Source of the DNA: Agromyces ramosus
GTDB taxonomy: Bacteria > Actinomycetota > Actinomycetes > Actinomycetales > Microbacteriaceae
Direction of reading: 5' to 3'
DNA length: 64,000 nucleotides
Assembly (NCBI RefSeq): GCF_030817175.1
Contig: NZ_JAUSYY010000001.1
Span: forward strand, 3,286,001-3,350,000
The notes beneath the pieces are model-generated. The model saw only the letters and a program-made list of their open reading frames with translations. It was not told the origin of the DNA and ran no database searches. The position numbers and the translations under genes are program-made. Below are positions 27,936 to 36,128 of the stretch, in pieces (within the stretch, counting starts at the first letter, position 1; each line of letters starts with the position of its first letter).

Positions 27936-28925
27936 CTACTTGCCGCGCTCGAGCTTCTCGCGCTCGTACTTCGCGCGCTCGAGTGCGTGCTTGACGGCTT
28001 CGCGTTCGCGCTTCTGCGCCTCGCGGAGCGCCTTCTCGGCCTCGCGCCGTGCCTTCGCCGCCTCGCGCACCGCCTTGTCGCGGGGCGGATCGAGCACCGT
28101 CGGCAATTGCTCCACCTGCGTCGTCGGCGCTCCGCGCTCCAGGCGGCCGACGTGGTACTCGATGCCGTCGAGGATCCGCTCGAGGCCGAATGAGAAGTCG
28201 TCGTCGAGGTCGCCCTCGAGATCGACGGGGTTGCCGATGTAGCCGCCCGCGGCGAGGAGCGGGGCGAGGTCGGGGAAGCGCTCGGGGGTCACGTGCTCGG
28301 CGAGCGTCGCGAAGAAGTTCTCGCCCGTGACGTCGCCGGGGTCGGCGGCTGCCGCGGCGGCGGCGCTGATGTCGCGCTCCTGGGCGCTCGTCGCGCGGGA
28401 GTAGCTCGTGAGCAGCAGCAGCGTCGACATCTTCTCGCCGTCGCTCAGGGGGAGTGCGCGCACCTCGTGAAGGAACCAGTCGACGATGGTGAGGCTGTTC
28501 GGGGTGATCGGCGCACCGGAGATCGGGATGTCGACGAGCCACGGATGTGCGCTGTAGCCGGCGCGGATCGCGAGCACCCACGCGGTGACGCCCTCGCGCC
28601 AGCTCCAGCTCTGCTCTGCGGTGGAGTCGGGGACGACGACGTCGCTCGCGCGCTCCTGCATGAGCAGGATGAGGTCGTCTTTACTCGTCACGTAACGGTA
28701 GAGCGACATCGTCGTGAAGCCGAGTGATGCCGCGACCCGGCTCATCGAGACGGCGGCGAGGCCCTCGGCGTCGGCGATCTCGATGGCGGCATCGACGATG
28801 CGCTCGATCGAGAGTTCGCGCTTCGGCCCGCGCTGGGGGTGCGTCGCGACGCCCCAGGCGAGGGCGACGGCCCGCGGGAGCTCGGGCTCGGGTCGATCGG
28901 CGTCGGGTCGCGTGCGATCGCTCAT
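27936..28925 (-). CDS. TetR-family transcriptional regulator with charged C-terminal tail
   Basis: The 329-residue repressor is longer than most TetR proteins (about 200). A helix-turn-helix at about residues 38-85 (IVDAAIEIADAEGLAAVSMS, then RVAASLGFTTMSLYRYVTSK) is followed by a TetR_C-type ligand domain (about 95-260) and a tail (about 275-329) made almost only of Arg, Lys, Glu and Ala with predicted coiled-coil periodicity. It is divergent from the ABC exporter pair, and a palindrome overlaps both promoters, so it probably represses the exporter until a drug-like ligand binds. Confidence 0.9.
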   Translation of the reverse strand: MSDRTRPDADRPEPELPRAVALAWGVATHPQRGPKRELSIERIVDAAIEIADAEGLAAVSMSRVAASLGFTTMSLYRYVTSKDDLILLMQERASDVVVPDSTAEQSWSWREGVTAWVLAIRAGYSAHPWLVDIPISGAPITPNSLTIVDWFLHEVRALPLSDGEKMSTLLLLTSYSRATSAQERDISAAAAAAADPGDVTGENFFATLAEHVTPERFPDLAPLLAAGGYIGNPVDLEGDLDDDFSFGLERILDGIEYHVGRLERGAPTTQVEQLPTVLDPPRDKAVREAAKARREAEKALREAQKREREAVKHALERAKYEREKLERGK

Positions 28926-28949
28926 CGGCTCCAGTTTCTCGTTTCGGTG

Positions 28950-28985
28950 TTGACGACAGTCTAGAACTGTGTATTACTTAAACAA
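28950..28985. promoter_or_regulatory. Overlapping divergent promoters and TetR operator
   Basis: Plus strand: TTGACG (28950-28955), 16 nt, TATTAC (28972-28977), facing the ABC genes. Minus strand: TTGTTT (28980-28985), 16 nt, TAGACT (28958-28963), facing tetR. The inverted repeat ACAGT-CTAGA-ACTGT (28956-28970) lies in the plus-strand spacer and covers the minus-strand -10 box, where a bound repressor would block both. The surrounding 28926-29042 gap is markedly AT-richer than its neighbours. Confidence 0.55.
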
Positions 28986-29042
28986 CAGTGGATCACATAA
29001 ACAGTTTGCGGCATACGCAGACATGATCGAAAGGAGGGGGCC

Positions 29043-29972
29043 ATGAACCTCGCCATCGAAGCGCGCGGATTGCACAAGCGATTCGGGCGCACCGACGTGC
29101 TCGCCGGTCTCGACATCGCGGTGCCCGCCGGCACCGTCTTCGCCCTGCTCGGGCCGAACGGCGCCGGCAAGACGACGACCATCAACATCCTCACGACGCT
29201 CGTACGCCCCGACGCCGGCAGCGCCCACGTCGCCGGGTTCGACGTCGTCACGAGCGCTGATGAAGTCAAGCGGCGCATCAGCCTGACCGGCCAGTCGGCC
29301 GCCGTCGACGAGGTGCTCACCGGCACCGAGAACCTCGTCATGATGGGTCGGCTCTCCGGGCTCACCCGTCGGGCGGCGCGAGCACGAGCCGGCGAGCTCC
29401 TCGAGCGATTCGAGCTGGCGGATGCCGCCGGCCGCCGTGTCGGCACCTACTCGGGCGGCATGCGGCGGCGCCTCGACCTCTCGCTGAGCCTCGTCGTCGA
29501 CGTGCCGATCCTGTTCCTCGACGAGCCCACGACCGGCCTCGACACCCGCAGCCGCCAGGAGTTGTGGAGCGTCATCCGCTCGCTCGCCGATGCGGGCACC
29601 ACGGTCTTCCTCACGACCCAGTACCTGGAGGAGGCCGACCGGCTCGCCGACCGCATCGCCGTGCTCGACGGCGGCCGTGTCGCCGCCGAGGGCACCGCCG
29701 ACGAGCTCAAGGCGCGCATCGGCGGCGATGTCGTCGAGCTCCGCGACATCGACGGCACGCTGCTCACCGAACGGCCCACCGACGGGAGCGTGCACGGACT
29801 CCGCGCCGCGATCGACGAGCTCGACCGCACTGCGGCGGCGTCCGGGCCCGGGGTGCAGGTCTCGATTCGCCGCCCCAGCCTCGACGACGTCTTCCTCGCC
29901 ATCACGGGCGGCCCGGCGAGGGCCGCGAGCACCGCCGCGGCATCCGCCCCCGAACTCATCGAATCGAAGTGA
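29043..29972 (+). CDS. ABC exporter ATP-binding protein (DrrA-like)
   Basis: This 309-residue ATPase energises the permease encoded next. Walker A is GPNGAGKTTTINIL, the Q-loop region is SLTGQSAAVDEVLTG, the ABC signature is YSGGMRRRLDL, Walker B is ILFLDEPTTGLD and the H-loop Thr-Thr-Gln-Tyr segment follows. The C-terminal extension (about residues 225-309) matches DrrA/NodI-type daunorubicin-resistance ATPases. AAAGGAGG gives a strong ribosome site. Antibiotic or lipid export is the family role; the substrate is unknown. Confidence 0.93.
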   Translation: MNLAIEARGLHKRFGRTDVLAGLDIAVPAGTVFALLGPNGAGKTTTINILTTLVRPDAGSAHVAGFDVVTSADEVKRRISLTGQSAAVDEVLTGTENLVMMGRLSGLTRRAARARAGELLERFELADAAGRRVGTYSGGMRRRLDLSLSLVVDVPILFLDEPTTGLDTRSRQELWSVIRSLADAGTTVFLTTQYLEEADRLADRIAVLDGGRVAAEGTADELKARIGGDVVELRDIDGTLLTERPTDGSVHGLRAAIDELDRTAAASGPGVQVSIRRPSLDDVFLAITGGPARAASTAAASAPELIESK

Positions 29973-29977
29973 GCGCC

Positions 29978-30766
29978 ATGACCACCCTCGCAACCGCTCG
30001 GCCACGTCTGGGCGCCCTCACCGCCGAATCGACGTTCATCGGCCGCAGCTTCATCCACACGGTGCGCGACGTCGAGACGATGCTCATGGCCGTCGTGCTG
30101 CCGACGATGCTCATGCTCATGTTCACCTGGATCTTCGGCAACGCGATCGACCCCTCGGGCGGCTACGTCGACTACGTCGTGCCCGGCATCATCCTGCTCT
30201 GCGCGGGGTTCGGGGCGTCGTCGACCGCGATCTCGGTCTCCCGCGACATGACCACCGGCATCATCGACCGCTTCCGCACGATGCCCCTCCGAAGCGGTGC
30301 GGTGCTCACCGGCCACGTCGTCGCGAGCCTCGCGCGCAACCTCCTGGCCACCGCCGTCGTCATCGCCGTGGCGCTGCTCGTCGGCTTCCGGCCCGAGGCC
30401 ACGCCGCTCGAGTGGCTCGGAGTCTTCGGCATCGTCGCGCTCTGGATCCTCGCGATCACCTACCTCTTCGCGGCGATCGGGCTCGCGGCCTCCACTCCCG
30501 AGGCGGCGAGCGGATTCGGGTTCATCCTTCTCTTCCTGCCCTATATCTCGAGCGCGTTCGTGCCCGTCGAGACCATGCCCGAGTGGCTGCAGCCGATCGC
30601 CGAGAACCAGCCGATCACCCCGGTGACCGAGACGATCCGGTCGCTGCTCATGGGCACGCCGATGGGCGACTCCGCCTGGCTGGCGGTCGCGTGGTGCATC
30701 GGGATCACCGTGGTGTCGGTCGTCTGGGGAGCGTGGTTGTTCCGCCGCAAGGCGGGGCGCCGCTGA
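29978..30766 (+). CDS. ABC-2 type exporter permease (DrrB-like)
   Basis: The 262-residue membrane protein has the ABC-2 layout of six helices: an N-terminal amphipathic segment with TVRDVETMLMAVVLPTMLML, then YVVPGIILLCAGFG, ARNLLATAVVIAVALLV, LGVFGIVALWILAITYLFA, FGFILLFLPYISSAFVP with the conserved ETMPEWLQ loop, and a last helix before RRKAGRR. ATG 29978 was chosen; GTG 29969, overlapping the ATPase stop as GTGA, is in frame and possible. It forms a transporter with the preceding ATPase under the divergent TetR. A strong terminator follows. Confidence 0.92.
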   Translation: MTTLATARPRLGALTAESTFIGRSFIHTVRDVETMLMAVVLPTMLMLMFTWIFGNAIDPSGGYVDYVVPGIILLCAGFGASSTAISVSRDMTTGIIDRFRTMPLRSGAVLTGHVVASLARNLLATAVVIAVALLVGFRPEATPLEWLGVFGIVALWILAITYLFAAIGLAASTPEAASGFGFILLFLPYISSAFVPVETMPEWLQPIAENQPITPVTETIRSLLMGTPMGDSAWLAVAWCIGITVVSVVWGAWLFRRKAGRR

Positions 30767-30781
30767 CGCGAGATCGAAGTC

Positions 30782-30815
30782 GGATGCCGCGGCGCTGCAG
30801 TGCGCCGCGGCATCC
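30782..30815 (+). terminator. Intrinsic terminator of the ABC exporter operon
   Basis: Perfect 14-bp arms (30782-30795 GGATGCCGCGGCGC and 30802-30815) with a 6-nt loop lie 15 nt after the permease stop. It isolates the exporter cassette from sua5 downstream. Confidence 0.8.
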
Positions 30816-30851
30816 ATCGCCCGCACCCCGGGAACGACACGGCCGCTGGTC

Positions 30852-30857
30852 TAGAAT
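30852..30857 (+). promoter_or_regulatory. -10 box for a probably leaderless sua5 transcript
   Basis: TAGAAT lies 9 nt before the sua5 ATG, leaving at most a base or two of leader. It likely also drives wecA and the following gene. Confidence 0.5.
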
Positions 30858-30866
30858 CGAGCGGTC

Positions 30867-31679
30867 ATGACTGCCATCTACGACTGTTCAGTCGAATCCC
30901 AGCTGCTCACCGGCATGCGCCTCGCTCGCGGCGCCATCGGGCGCGGCGAACTCGTGGTCATCCCCACCGACACCGTCTACGGCGTCGCCGCCGACGCGTT
31001 CGACGCGAAGGCGGTCGCACGCCTCCTCGACGCGAAGGGCCGTGACCGCACGTCGCCGCCGCCCGTGCTGATCCCCGGCATCCCCACACTCGACGCGCTC
31101 GCGAGCGAGGTTCCCGAGCCGGTGCGTCGCCTCGTCGCCGAGTTCTGGCCGGGTGGCCTCACGGTCATCCTGCGAGCACAGCCCTCGCTGCAGTGGGACC
31201 TCGGCGAGACGCGCGGCACGGTCGCGCTCCGCATGCCCGCCAACCCGATCGCCCTCGAGCTCCTCTCCGAGACCGGCCCGCTCGCGGTCTCGTCGGCGAA
31301 TCTCTCAGGGCAGCCCTCGGCGGTCACGGCATCGAATGCCGCGGAGATGCTCGGCGACTCGGTCGCCGTCTACCTCGACGGCGGCACGGCGGGCTCCGAC
31401 TACGAGCCCATCGGAGAGCGCCCCGGCGACACGTCGTCGACCATCGTCGACGCGACGGGCATCCGCGACGGCGAGGGCACACTCCGCATCGTGCGCGCCG
31501 GTGTCATCTCGAGGGAGCGCATCGCCGCCGTCGTCGGCGACGAGCTCCTCGCACCCGAGGCATCCGCATCGACCGCTGCTTCGGCGTCGGCCGTCGCATC
31601 CGAGCCCTCCGGTGCATCCGCGTCGCCCGCCGCATCCGATTCGCCGCCCGCCGACGAAGCGGACGCCGCCGCCTCATGA
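30867..31679 (+). CDS. L-threonylcarbamoyladenylate synthase (Sua5/YwlC/YrdC)
   Basis: This 270-residue enzyme makes threonylcarbamoyl-AMP for t6A37 modification of ANN-decoding tRNAs. The YrdC domain (residues 1-210) contains VIPTDTVYGVAADAF, the substrate-pocket basic region LLDAKGRDRTSPPPVL, WPGGLTVIL, and VALRMPANP with VSSANLSGQPS. The last 60 residues are an Ala/Ser/Pro-rich disordered tail not needed in the family. It overlaps wecA by 4 nt (ATGA). In the ancestral order it follows prmC directly; here the TetR/ABC cassette stands between. Confidence 0.95.
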   Translation: MTAIYDCSVESQLLTGMRLARGAIGRGELVVIPTDTVYGVAADAFDAKAVARLLDAKGRDRTSPPPVLIPGIPTLDALASEVPEPVRRLVAEFWPGGLTVILRAQPSLQWDLGETRGTVALRMPANPIALELLSETGPLAVSSANLSGQPSAVTASNAAEMLGDSVAVYLDGGTAGSDYEPIGERPGDTSSTIVDATGIRDGEGTLRIVRAGVISRERIAAVVGDELLAPEASASTAASASAVASEPSGASASPAASDSPPADEADAAAS

Positions 31680-32938
31680 CCCTCTTCCTCATACTCGCCT
31701 TCGTCGCCGCCCTCGTCACGTTCCTCGGGTCGATCCTCGTCTGGAAGCTGAGCCTGAAGTACCGGCTCTACCCGAAGATCCGCGATCGCGACGTGCACAC
31801 CCGTCCGACCCCGCGCCTCGGCGGCATCGCGATGTTCGTCGGCATCGTCGCGGCCATCTGCGGGGCGGCGTTCCTCTCGACCTTCGGCTCCTCACGGTTC
31901 GCGATCCTCTCGATCATCTTCCAGAACCCCTGGCAGATCGTCGCGATCCTGGGTGCGGCGCTGCTCATCGTGCTGATCGGCGTCGCAGACGACATCTGGG
32001 ACCTCGACTGGACGACCAAGCTCGCCGGCCAGTTCATCGCCGCCGGGCTCATCGCCTGGCAGGGCGTGACGATCGTGTCGCTCCCGATCGCCGGGCGCAC
32101 GGTGGGGTCGTCGTGGATGAGCGCCGCGATCACGGTGTTCGCGATCGTGCTCGTCATGAACGCGATCAACTTCATCGACGGACTCGACGGCCTCGTCGCG
32201 GGTGTCGCCCTCATCGCCAACGGCACGTTCTTCCTCTACACCTACCTGCTCGTGCAGAAGACGTCGCCGCAGAACTACTTCAACCTCGCCTCGCTGCTCG
32301 CGGTGGTGCTCGTGGGAGCCTGCATCGGATTCCTCCCGCTCAACTGGCATCCGGCGAAGCTCTTCATGGGCGACGCGGGTGCCCTGCTGATCGGTCTCCT
32401 GATGGCGACGTCGGCGATCGCCGTCACCGGCCAGATCGACCCGTTCTCGATCGGCGGCGGCGAGCTCGTGCCCGCGTTCATCCCGATCATCCTGCCGTTC
32501 GCGGTGCTCGTGATCCCATTGCTCGACTTCGGCCTCGCCGTGATCCGCCGGCTGCGCGCCGGCAAGTCGCCGTTCGCCGCCGACCGCAAGCACCTGCACC
32601 ACCGGCTCCTCGACATGGGGCACTCGCACCTGAACGCGGTCCTCATCTTCTACGCCTGGACCGCGGTGGCCTCGATCGGATGCCTCCTCTCCTTCGTCTT
32701 CCCGGTGTACTTCGGCATTCCGTCGTGGTGGGCACTCGTGCTCCTCATCGTCGGATTCCTCGTCTGCGCGGTGCTCACGCTCGCGCCGCTCGGGCGGCGC
32801 AAGCGCCTCACGGTTGCGGCCGAGGAGTCGGAGACGGGTGTCTCGTCGTTCGACGAGCTCGAGGGCGCAGTCCCCACGGCGGCCGACGCAGGTGACCGCC
32901 GGGCAGAATCCGCCGACCCTGAAACTGGAGCAGCATGA
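31676..32938 (+). CDS. MraY/WecA-family polyprenyl-phosphate glycosyl-1-phosphate transferase
   Basis: The 420-residue membrane enzyme transfers a sugar-phosphate from a UDP-sugar to decaprenyl or undecaprenyl phosphate and so starts a cell-wall polymer. There are about 11 helices. Catalytic motifs are VADDIWDLDWTTK, the Mg-binding NAINFIDGLDGLVAG, KLFMGDAGALLIG, and the UDP-sugar-binding DRKHLHHRLLDMG. The actinobacterial orthologue (Rfe/WecA) is placed exactly here, before the atp operon. A 50-residue acidic C-terminal tail is disordered. It overlaps both neighbours by 4 nt. Confidence 0.94.
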   Translation: MTLFLILAFVAALVTFLGSILVWKLSLKYRLYPKIRDRDVHTRPTPRLGGIAMFVGIVAAICGAAFLSTFGSSRFAILSIIFQNPWQIVAILGAALLIVLIGVADDIWDLDWTTKLAGQFIAAGLIAWQGVTIVSLPIAGRTVGSSWMSAAITVFAIVLVMNAINFIDGLDGLVAGVALIANGTFFLYTYLLVQKTSPQNYFNLASLLAVVLVGACIGFLPLNWHPAKLFMGDAGALLIGLLMATSAIAVTGQIDPFSIGGGELVPAFIPIILPFAVLVIPLLDFGLAVIRRLRAGKSPFAADRKHLHHRLLDMGHSHLNAVLIFYAWTAVASIGCLLSFVFPVYFGIPSWWALVLLIVGFLVCAVLTLAPLGRRKRLTVAAEESETGVSSFDELEGAVPTAADAGDRRAESADPETGAA

Positions 32939-33414
32939 CCGACGCACGTCCTGACCCCGTCGACCGCACGCCGACCTCGAACCCGGTGCTCCGCAGGGCG
33001 CTCGCCTGGGGCGGCCTGCTCGCAGCGGTCATCCTCGTCGTGAGCGCCGTGCTCGGTTTCGTGTTCGCCGGGCTGCCGGGTCTGCTCGGCGGTCTCGTCG
33101 GCACGCTGATGGCCGTGGTCTTCATGGGCATCACGGCCGCCAGCATCCTCCTCGCCAACCGATTCGCCGGCAGCGACCTCTTCGTGGGCGCCTTCTTCGG
33201 CATCGTGCTCGGGGGCTGGCTCCTGAAGTTCATCGTCTTCATCGTGCTCGTCGTGCTGCTCCGCGACGCCGCGTGGCTCGACACGACGGTGCTCTTCCTG
33301 AGCCTCGTCGCGGGCGTCATCGCCTCGCTCGTCGTCGACGTGCTCGTGGTCGCGAAGTCGCGCCTGCCGTATGCGAGCGACATCGAGTTGCCGAAGGCGC
33401 CCACCGACGAGTGA
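32935..33414 (+). CDS. AtpI-like small membrane protein preceding the ATP synthase operon
   Basis: This 159-residue protein has four predicted transmembrane helices (about residues 25-48, 50-72, 83-112 and 118-140) after a short polar N terminus. Sequence identity is hard to judge by eye, but position (directly before atpB, after wecA) and topology match the AtpI-like gene Rv1303 of mycobacteria, thought to help c-ring assembly. It overlaps wecA by 4 nt. Confidence 0.75.
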   Translation: MTDARPDPVDRTPTSNPVLRRALAWGGLLAAVILVVSAVLGFVFAGLPGLLGGLVGTLMAVVFMGITAASILLANRFAGSDLFVGAFFGIVLGGWLLKFIVFIVLVVLLRDAAWLDTTVLFLSLVAGVIASLVVDVLVVAKSRLPYASDIELPKAPTDE

Positions 33415-33452
33415 GGCGCCTCCCGTGATTCGTCGGGGGCCGGAAGTATTGC

Positions 33453-33458
33453 TAGAGT
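33453..33458 (+). promoter_or_regulatory. Candidate atp operon -10 box
   Basis: TAGAGT lies in the locally AT-rich stretch GCTAGAGTAATGG between the AtpI-like gene and atpB. It is the only -10-like site in this gap; no good -35 is seen. Confidence 0.35.
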
Positions 33459-33554
33459 AATGGAGATCCCCCCGGTTTTCCGCCCGGCTTCGGCCTGTGC
33501 AGAATTCCATTCCGATGTTCGTCGTCGCGAGAGCCGAGCTCCACGCCCCGAAAC

Positions 33555-33560
33555 AGGAGA
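33555..33560 (+). promoter_or_regulatory. atpB ribosome-binding site suggesting a CTG start
   Basis: AGGAGA is the best Shine-Dalgarno sequence before atpB, yet the codon at correct spacing (33566) is CTG. The next ATG (33599) is 38 nt away and the upstream GTG (33497) precedes the site, so this site decides the proposed start. Confidence 0.45.
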
Positions 33561-33565
33561 AAGCG

Positions 33566-34378
33566 CTGCTAGCTAACGCTCTGAACCTGCTGGTTCCGAT
33601 GTCAACCGACGATGGTGGCTTCCACGGCCCATCGATCAATGAGTTCTTCCCGGGGGCGCTCCTCTTCGAGGACACGATCTTCTCGATCGACCGCATTCAG
33701 TTGGTGCGCTTCGTCGCGGTAGTCGCGATCATCCTCGTGTTCTGGCTCGGCACCCGCCGCATGAGCATCGTGCCGGGGCGCTTCCAGAGTCTCGTCGAGA
33801 TGGGCCTCGACCTCGTTCGCGTGAACATCGCCGACGACCTCCTCGGCAAGAAAGACGGCAAGCGGTTCCTGCCGCTGCTCACCACGATCTTCTTCATGGT
33901 GCTGTTCATGAACCTCACGGGCGTCATCCCGTTCCTGAACATCGCCGGCACGTCCGTCATCGGCGTGCCCCTCGTGCTCGCGATCGTCGCCTACGTCACC
34001 TTCATCTACGCGGGCATCAAGAAGAGCCCCAAGAACTTCTTCAAGAACTCGCTCTTCCCATCGGGTGTGCCCTGGCCGGTCTACATCATCGTCACGCCGA
34101 TCGAGTTCATCTCGACCTTCATCATCCGGCCGATCACGCTCACGCTCCGACTCATGATGAACATGATCGTCGGGCACCTCCTGCTCGTGCTCTTCTTCGC
34201 GGCAACCCAGTTCTTCGTCTTCTCGCTCGGCGGCGGTTGGGTCGTCCTCGGTGCCGGCACCCTGGCCTTCGGCCTCGTGTTCACGCTGTTCGAGGTGCTC
34301 GTCGCCGTCCTGCAGGCCTACGTCTTTGCACTCCTCACCGCCGTCTACATCCAGCTCGCGGTGGCAGAAGAGCACTGA
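33566..34378 (+). CDS. atpB: ATP synthase Fo subunit a
   Basis: The roughly 270-residue membrane subunit forms the proton half-channels. The essential Arg is in PITLTLRLMMNMIVGHLLLV, and the C-terminal helix (VLQAYVFALLTAVYIQLA) is conserved. The start is unsettled: GTG 33497 gives 293 residues with an atypical N terminus, CTG 33566 gives LLANALNLLVPMSTDDGGFH behind a good AGGAGA, and ATG 33599 starts at MSTDDGGFHGPS with no ribosome site. I use CTG 33566. It is the first gene of atpBEFHAGDC. Confidence 0.9.
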   Translation: MLANALNLLVPMSTDDGGFHGPSINEFFPGALLFEDTIFSIDRIQLVRFVAVVAIILVFWLGTRRMSIVPGRFQSLVEMGLDLVRVNIADDLLGKKDGKRFLPLLTTIFFMVLFMNLTGVIPFLNIAGTSVIGVPLVLAIVAYVTFIYAGIKKSPKNFFKNSLFPSGVPWPVYIIVTPIEFISTFIIRPITLTLRLMMNMIVGHLLLVLFFAATQFFVFSLGGGWVVLGAGTLAFGLVFTLFEVLVAVLQAYVFALLTAVYIQLAVAEEH

Positions 34379-34660
<282 letters not shown>

Positions 34661-34691
34661 TCCGCCTTTCGCAGCGATTTAGGAGGCCACC

Positions 34692-35258
34692 GTGCTTCAT
34701 GCAGTACTCAGGGCTGCAGAGGAGGGCCACGAGGCGACCCCGAATCCGGTCCTTCCGGAGTTTTACGACATCCTCTGGTCGTTCGTGTGCTTCGTCATCA
34801 TCCTCGTCTTCTTCTGGAAGTATGTGCTGCCGCGCATGCAGAAGCTGCTCGACGAGCGTGGCGAGGCCATCGAGGGCAACATCGCGAAGGCCGACGAGGC
34901 CCAGCGCAAGGCCGAGGCCGCCCTCGAGGAGTACACCGCACAGCTCGCCGACGCGCGAACTGAGGCCGGTCGCATCCGCGAGACCGCCCGCGAAGACGGC
35001 AAGAAGATCGTCGCCGAGGCGAAAGACCAGGCCACGAGCGAAGCCGCTCGTGTCACCGCGAGCGCACAGGCGCAGATCGAGGCCGAGCGGCAGTCCGCGC
35101 TCGTCTCGCTCCGTTCCGAGGTGGGCACCCTCGCCATCGACCTCGCCTCCGGCGTGATCGGCGAGAGCCTGTCCGACGATGCCAAGGCGACCGCGGTGGT
35201 CGACCGCTTCCTCGCCGACCTCGAGGCCTCCGAGGCCTCCGCCGGAGGGAAGAAGTAG
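34692..35258 (+). CDS. atpF: ATP synthase Fo subunit b
   Basis: The 188-residue stator subunit has one N-terminal helix (DILWSFVCFVIILVFFWKYV) and a long charged cytoplasmic coiled coil that links subunit a to the F1 head. GTG 34692 follows a perfect AGGAGG by 6 nt. atpH starts 3 nt after the stop. Only one b gene is present, so the stator is expected to be a b2 homodimer. Confidence 0.96.
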   Translation: MLHAVLRAAEEGHEATPNPVLPEFYDILWSFVCFVIILVFFWKYVLPRMQKLLDERGEAIEGNIAKADEAQRKAEAALEEYTAQLADARTEAGRIRETAREDGKKIVAEAKDQATSEAARVTASAQAQIEAERQSALVSLRSEVGTLAIDLASGVIGESLSDDAKATAVVDRFLADLEASEASAGGKK

Positions 35259-35261
35259 TCC

Positions 35262-36053
35262 ATGGGTAGCGCTACGAGGAAGGCCCTGGCCGGCACCCAC
35301 GCCACGTTGCGTGCGCTCGGCCGGGCCGAGCTGCGGGTGGCCGAAGACGTCCTTGCGGCCGGACGGGTCATCGGCTCGTCGAAGCAGTTGCGCACGGCTC
35401 TCACCAACAGTGAGGCGGATGCCGCGCAGAAGCGCGCGCTCGTCGAGGCCGTGTTCGGGTCCAAGCTCACGGCCGACGCCGTGCGGCTGCTCACCGACCT
35501 CGCCTCGAACCGCTGGTCCGACTCCACCGACCTGCTCGAGGGCATCGAAGACCTCGGGTTCCGAGTCGCATCGGAGTCCGCGGGCGATGCGGCGATCGAC
35601 GCCGAGCTCTTCGCGATCGAGCGAGCCGTCGCATCCGACTCGGGTCTCGAGCTCGCGCTCGGTAGCAAGTTGAACCCGACGGACTCCAAGGTGAAGATCG
35701 TCGATCGCCTGCTCGCCGGCAAGGCGTCGCCGCAGACCGTCGCGATCGTCAACCACCTCGTGCAGCAGCCGCGCGGTCGCCGAATCGGCGAGCTCCTGCG
35801 GCAGGCGGCCACCATCGTCGCCGAGCAGCGTGGCTTCCAGATCGCCACCGTCACGAGCGCGTCGCCCATCTCGGCGGCACAGCTCGATCGCCTCGTGCAG
35901 GGTCTCGAAGCCCAGTACGGACGTGCGCTCCGGGTCAACACCATCGTCGATCCCGCCATGCTCGGTGGGGTTCGCGTGCAGATCGGCGACGACGTCATCG
36001 ACGGCAGCGTCGCCTCGCGCCTCAGCTCGCTGAGGCAGAAGCTTGCCGGCTGA
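35262..36053 (+). CDS. atpH: ATP synthase F1 subunit delta
   Basis: This 263-residue subunit caps F1 and binds the b stalk. Its C-terminal domain (RLLAGKASPQTVAIVNHLVQ to IDPAMLGGVRVQIGDDVIDG-type sequence) is the classic delta/OSCP signature. The N-terminal part is about 85 residues longer than the Escherichia coli protein, as in other Microbacteriaceae and some actinobacteria. It follows atpF by 3 nt; a 75-nt gap then precedes atpA. Confidence 0.95.
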   Translation: MGSATRKALAGTHATLRALGRAELRVAEDVLAAGRVIGSSKQLRTALTNSEADAAQKRALVEAVFGSKLTADAVRLLTDLASNRWSDSTDLLEGIEDLGFRVASESAGDAAIDAELFAIERAVASDSGLELALGSKLNPTDSKVKIVDRLLAGKASPQTVAIVNHLVQQPRGRRIGELLRQAATIVAEQRGFQIATVTSASPISAAQLDRLVQGLEAQYGRALRVNTIVDPAMLGGVRVQIGDDVIDGSVASRLSSLRQKLAG

Positions 36054-36128
36054 CGCCGGATGAACGACCGGCGTCCTGCGCCGACATAGACCAGTAGCTG
36101 TACAACCGGTACAGAAAAGGGAAAGACA

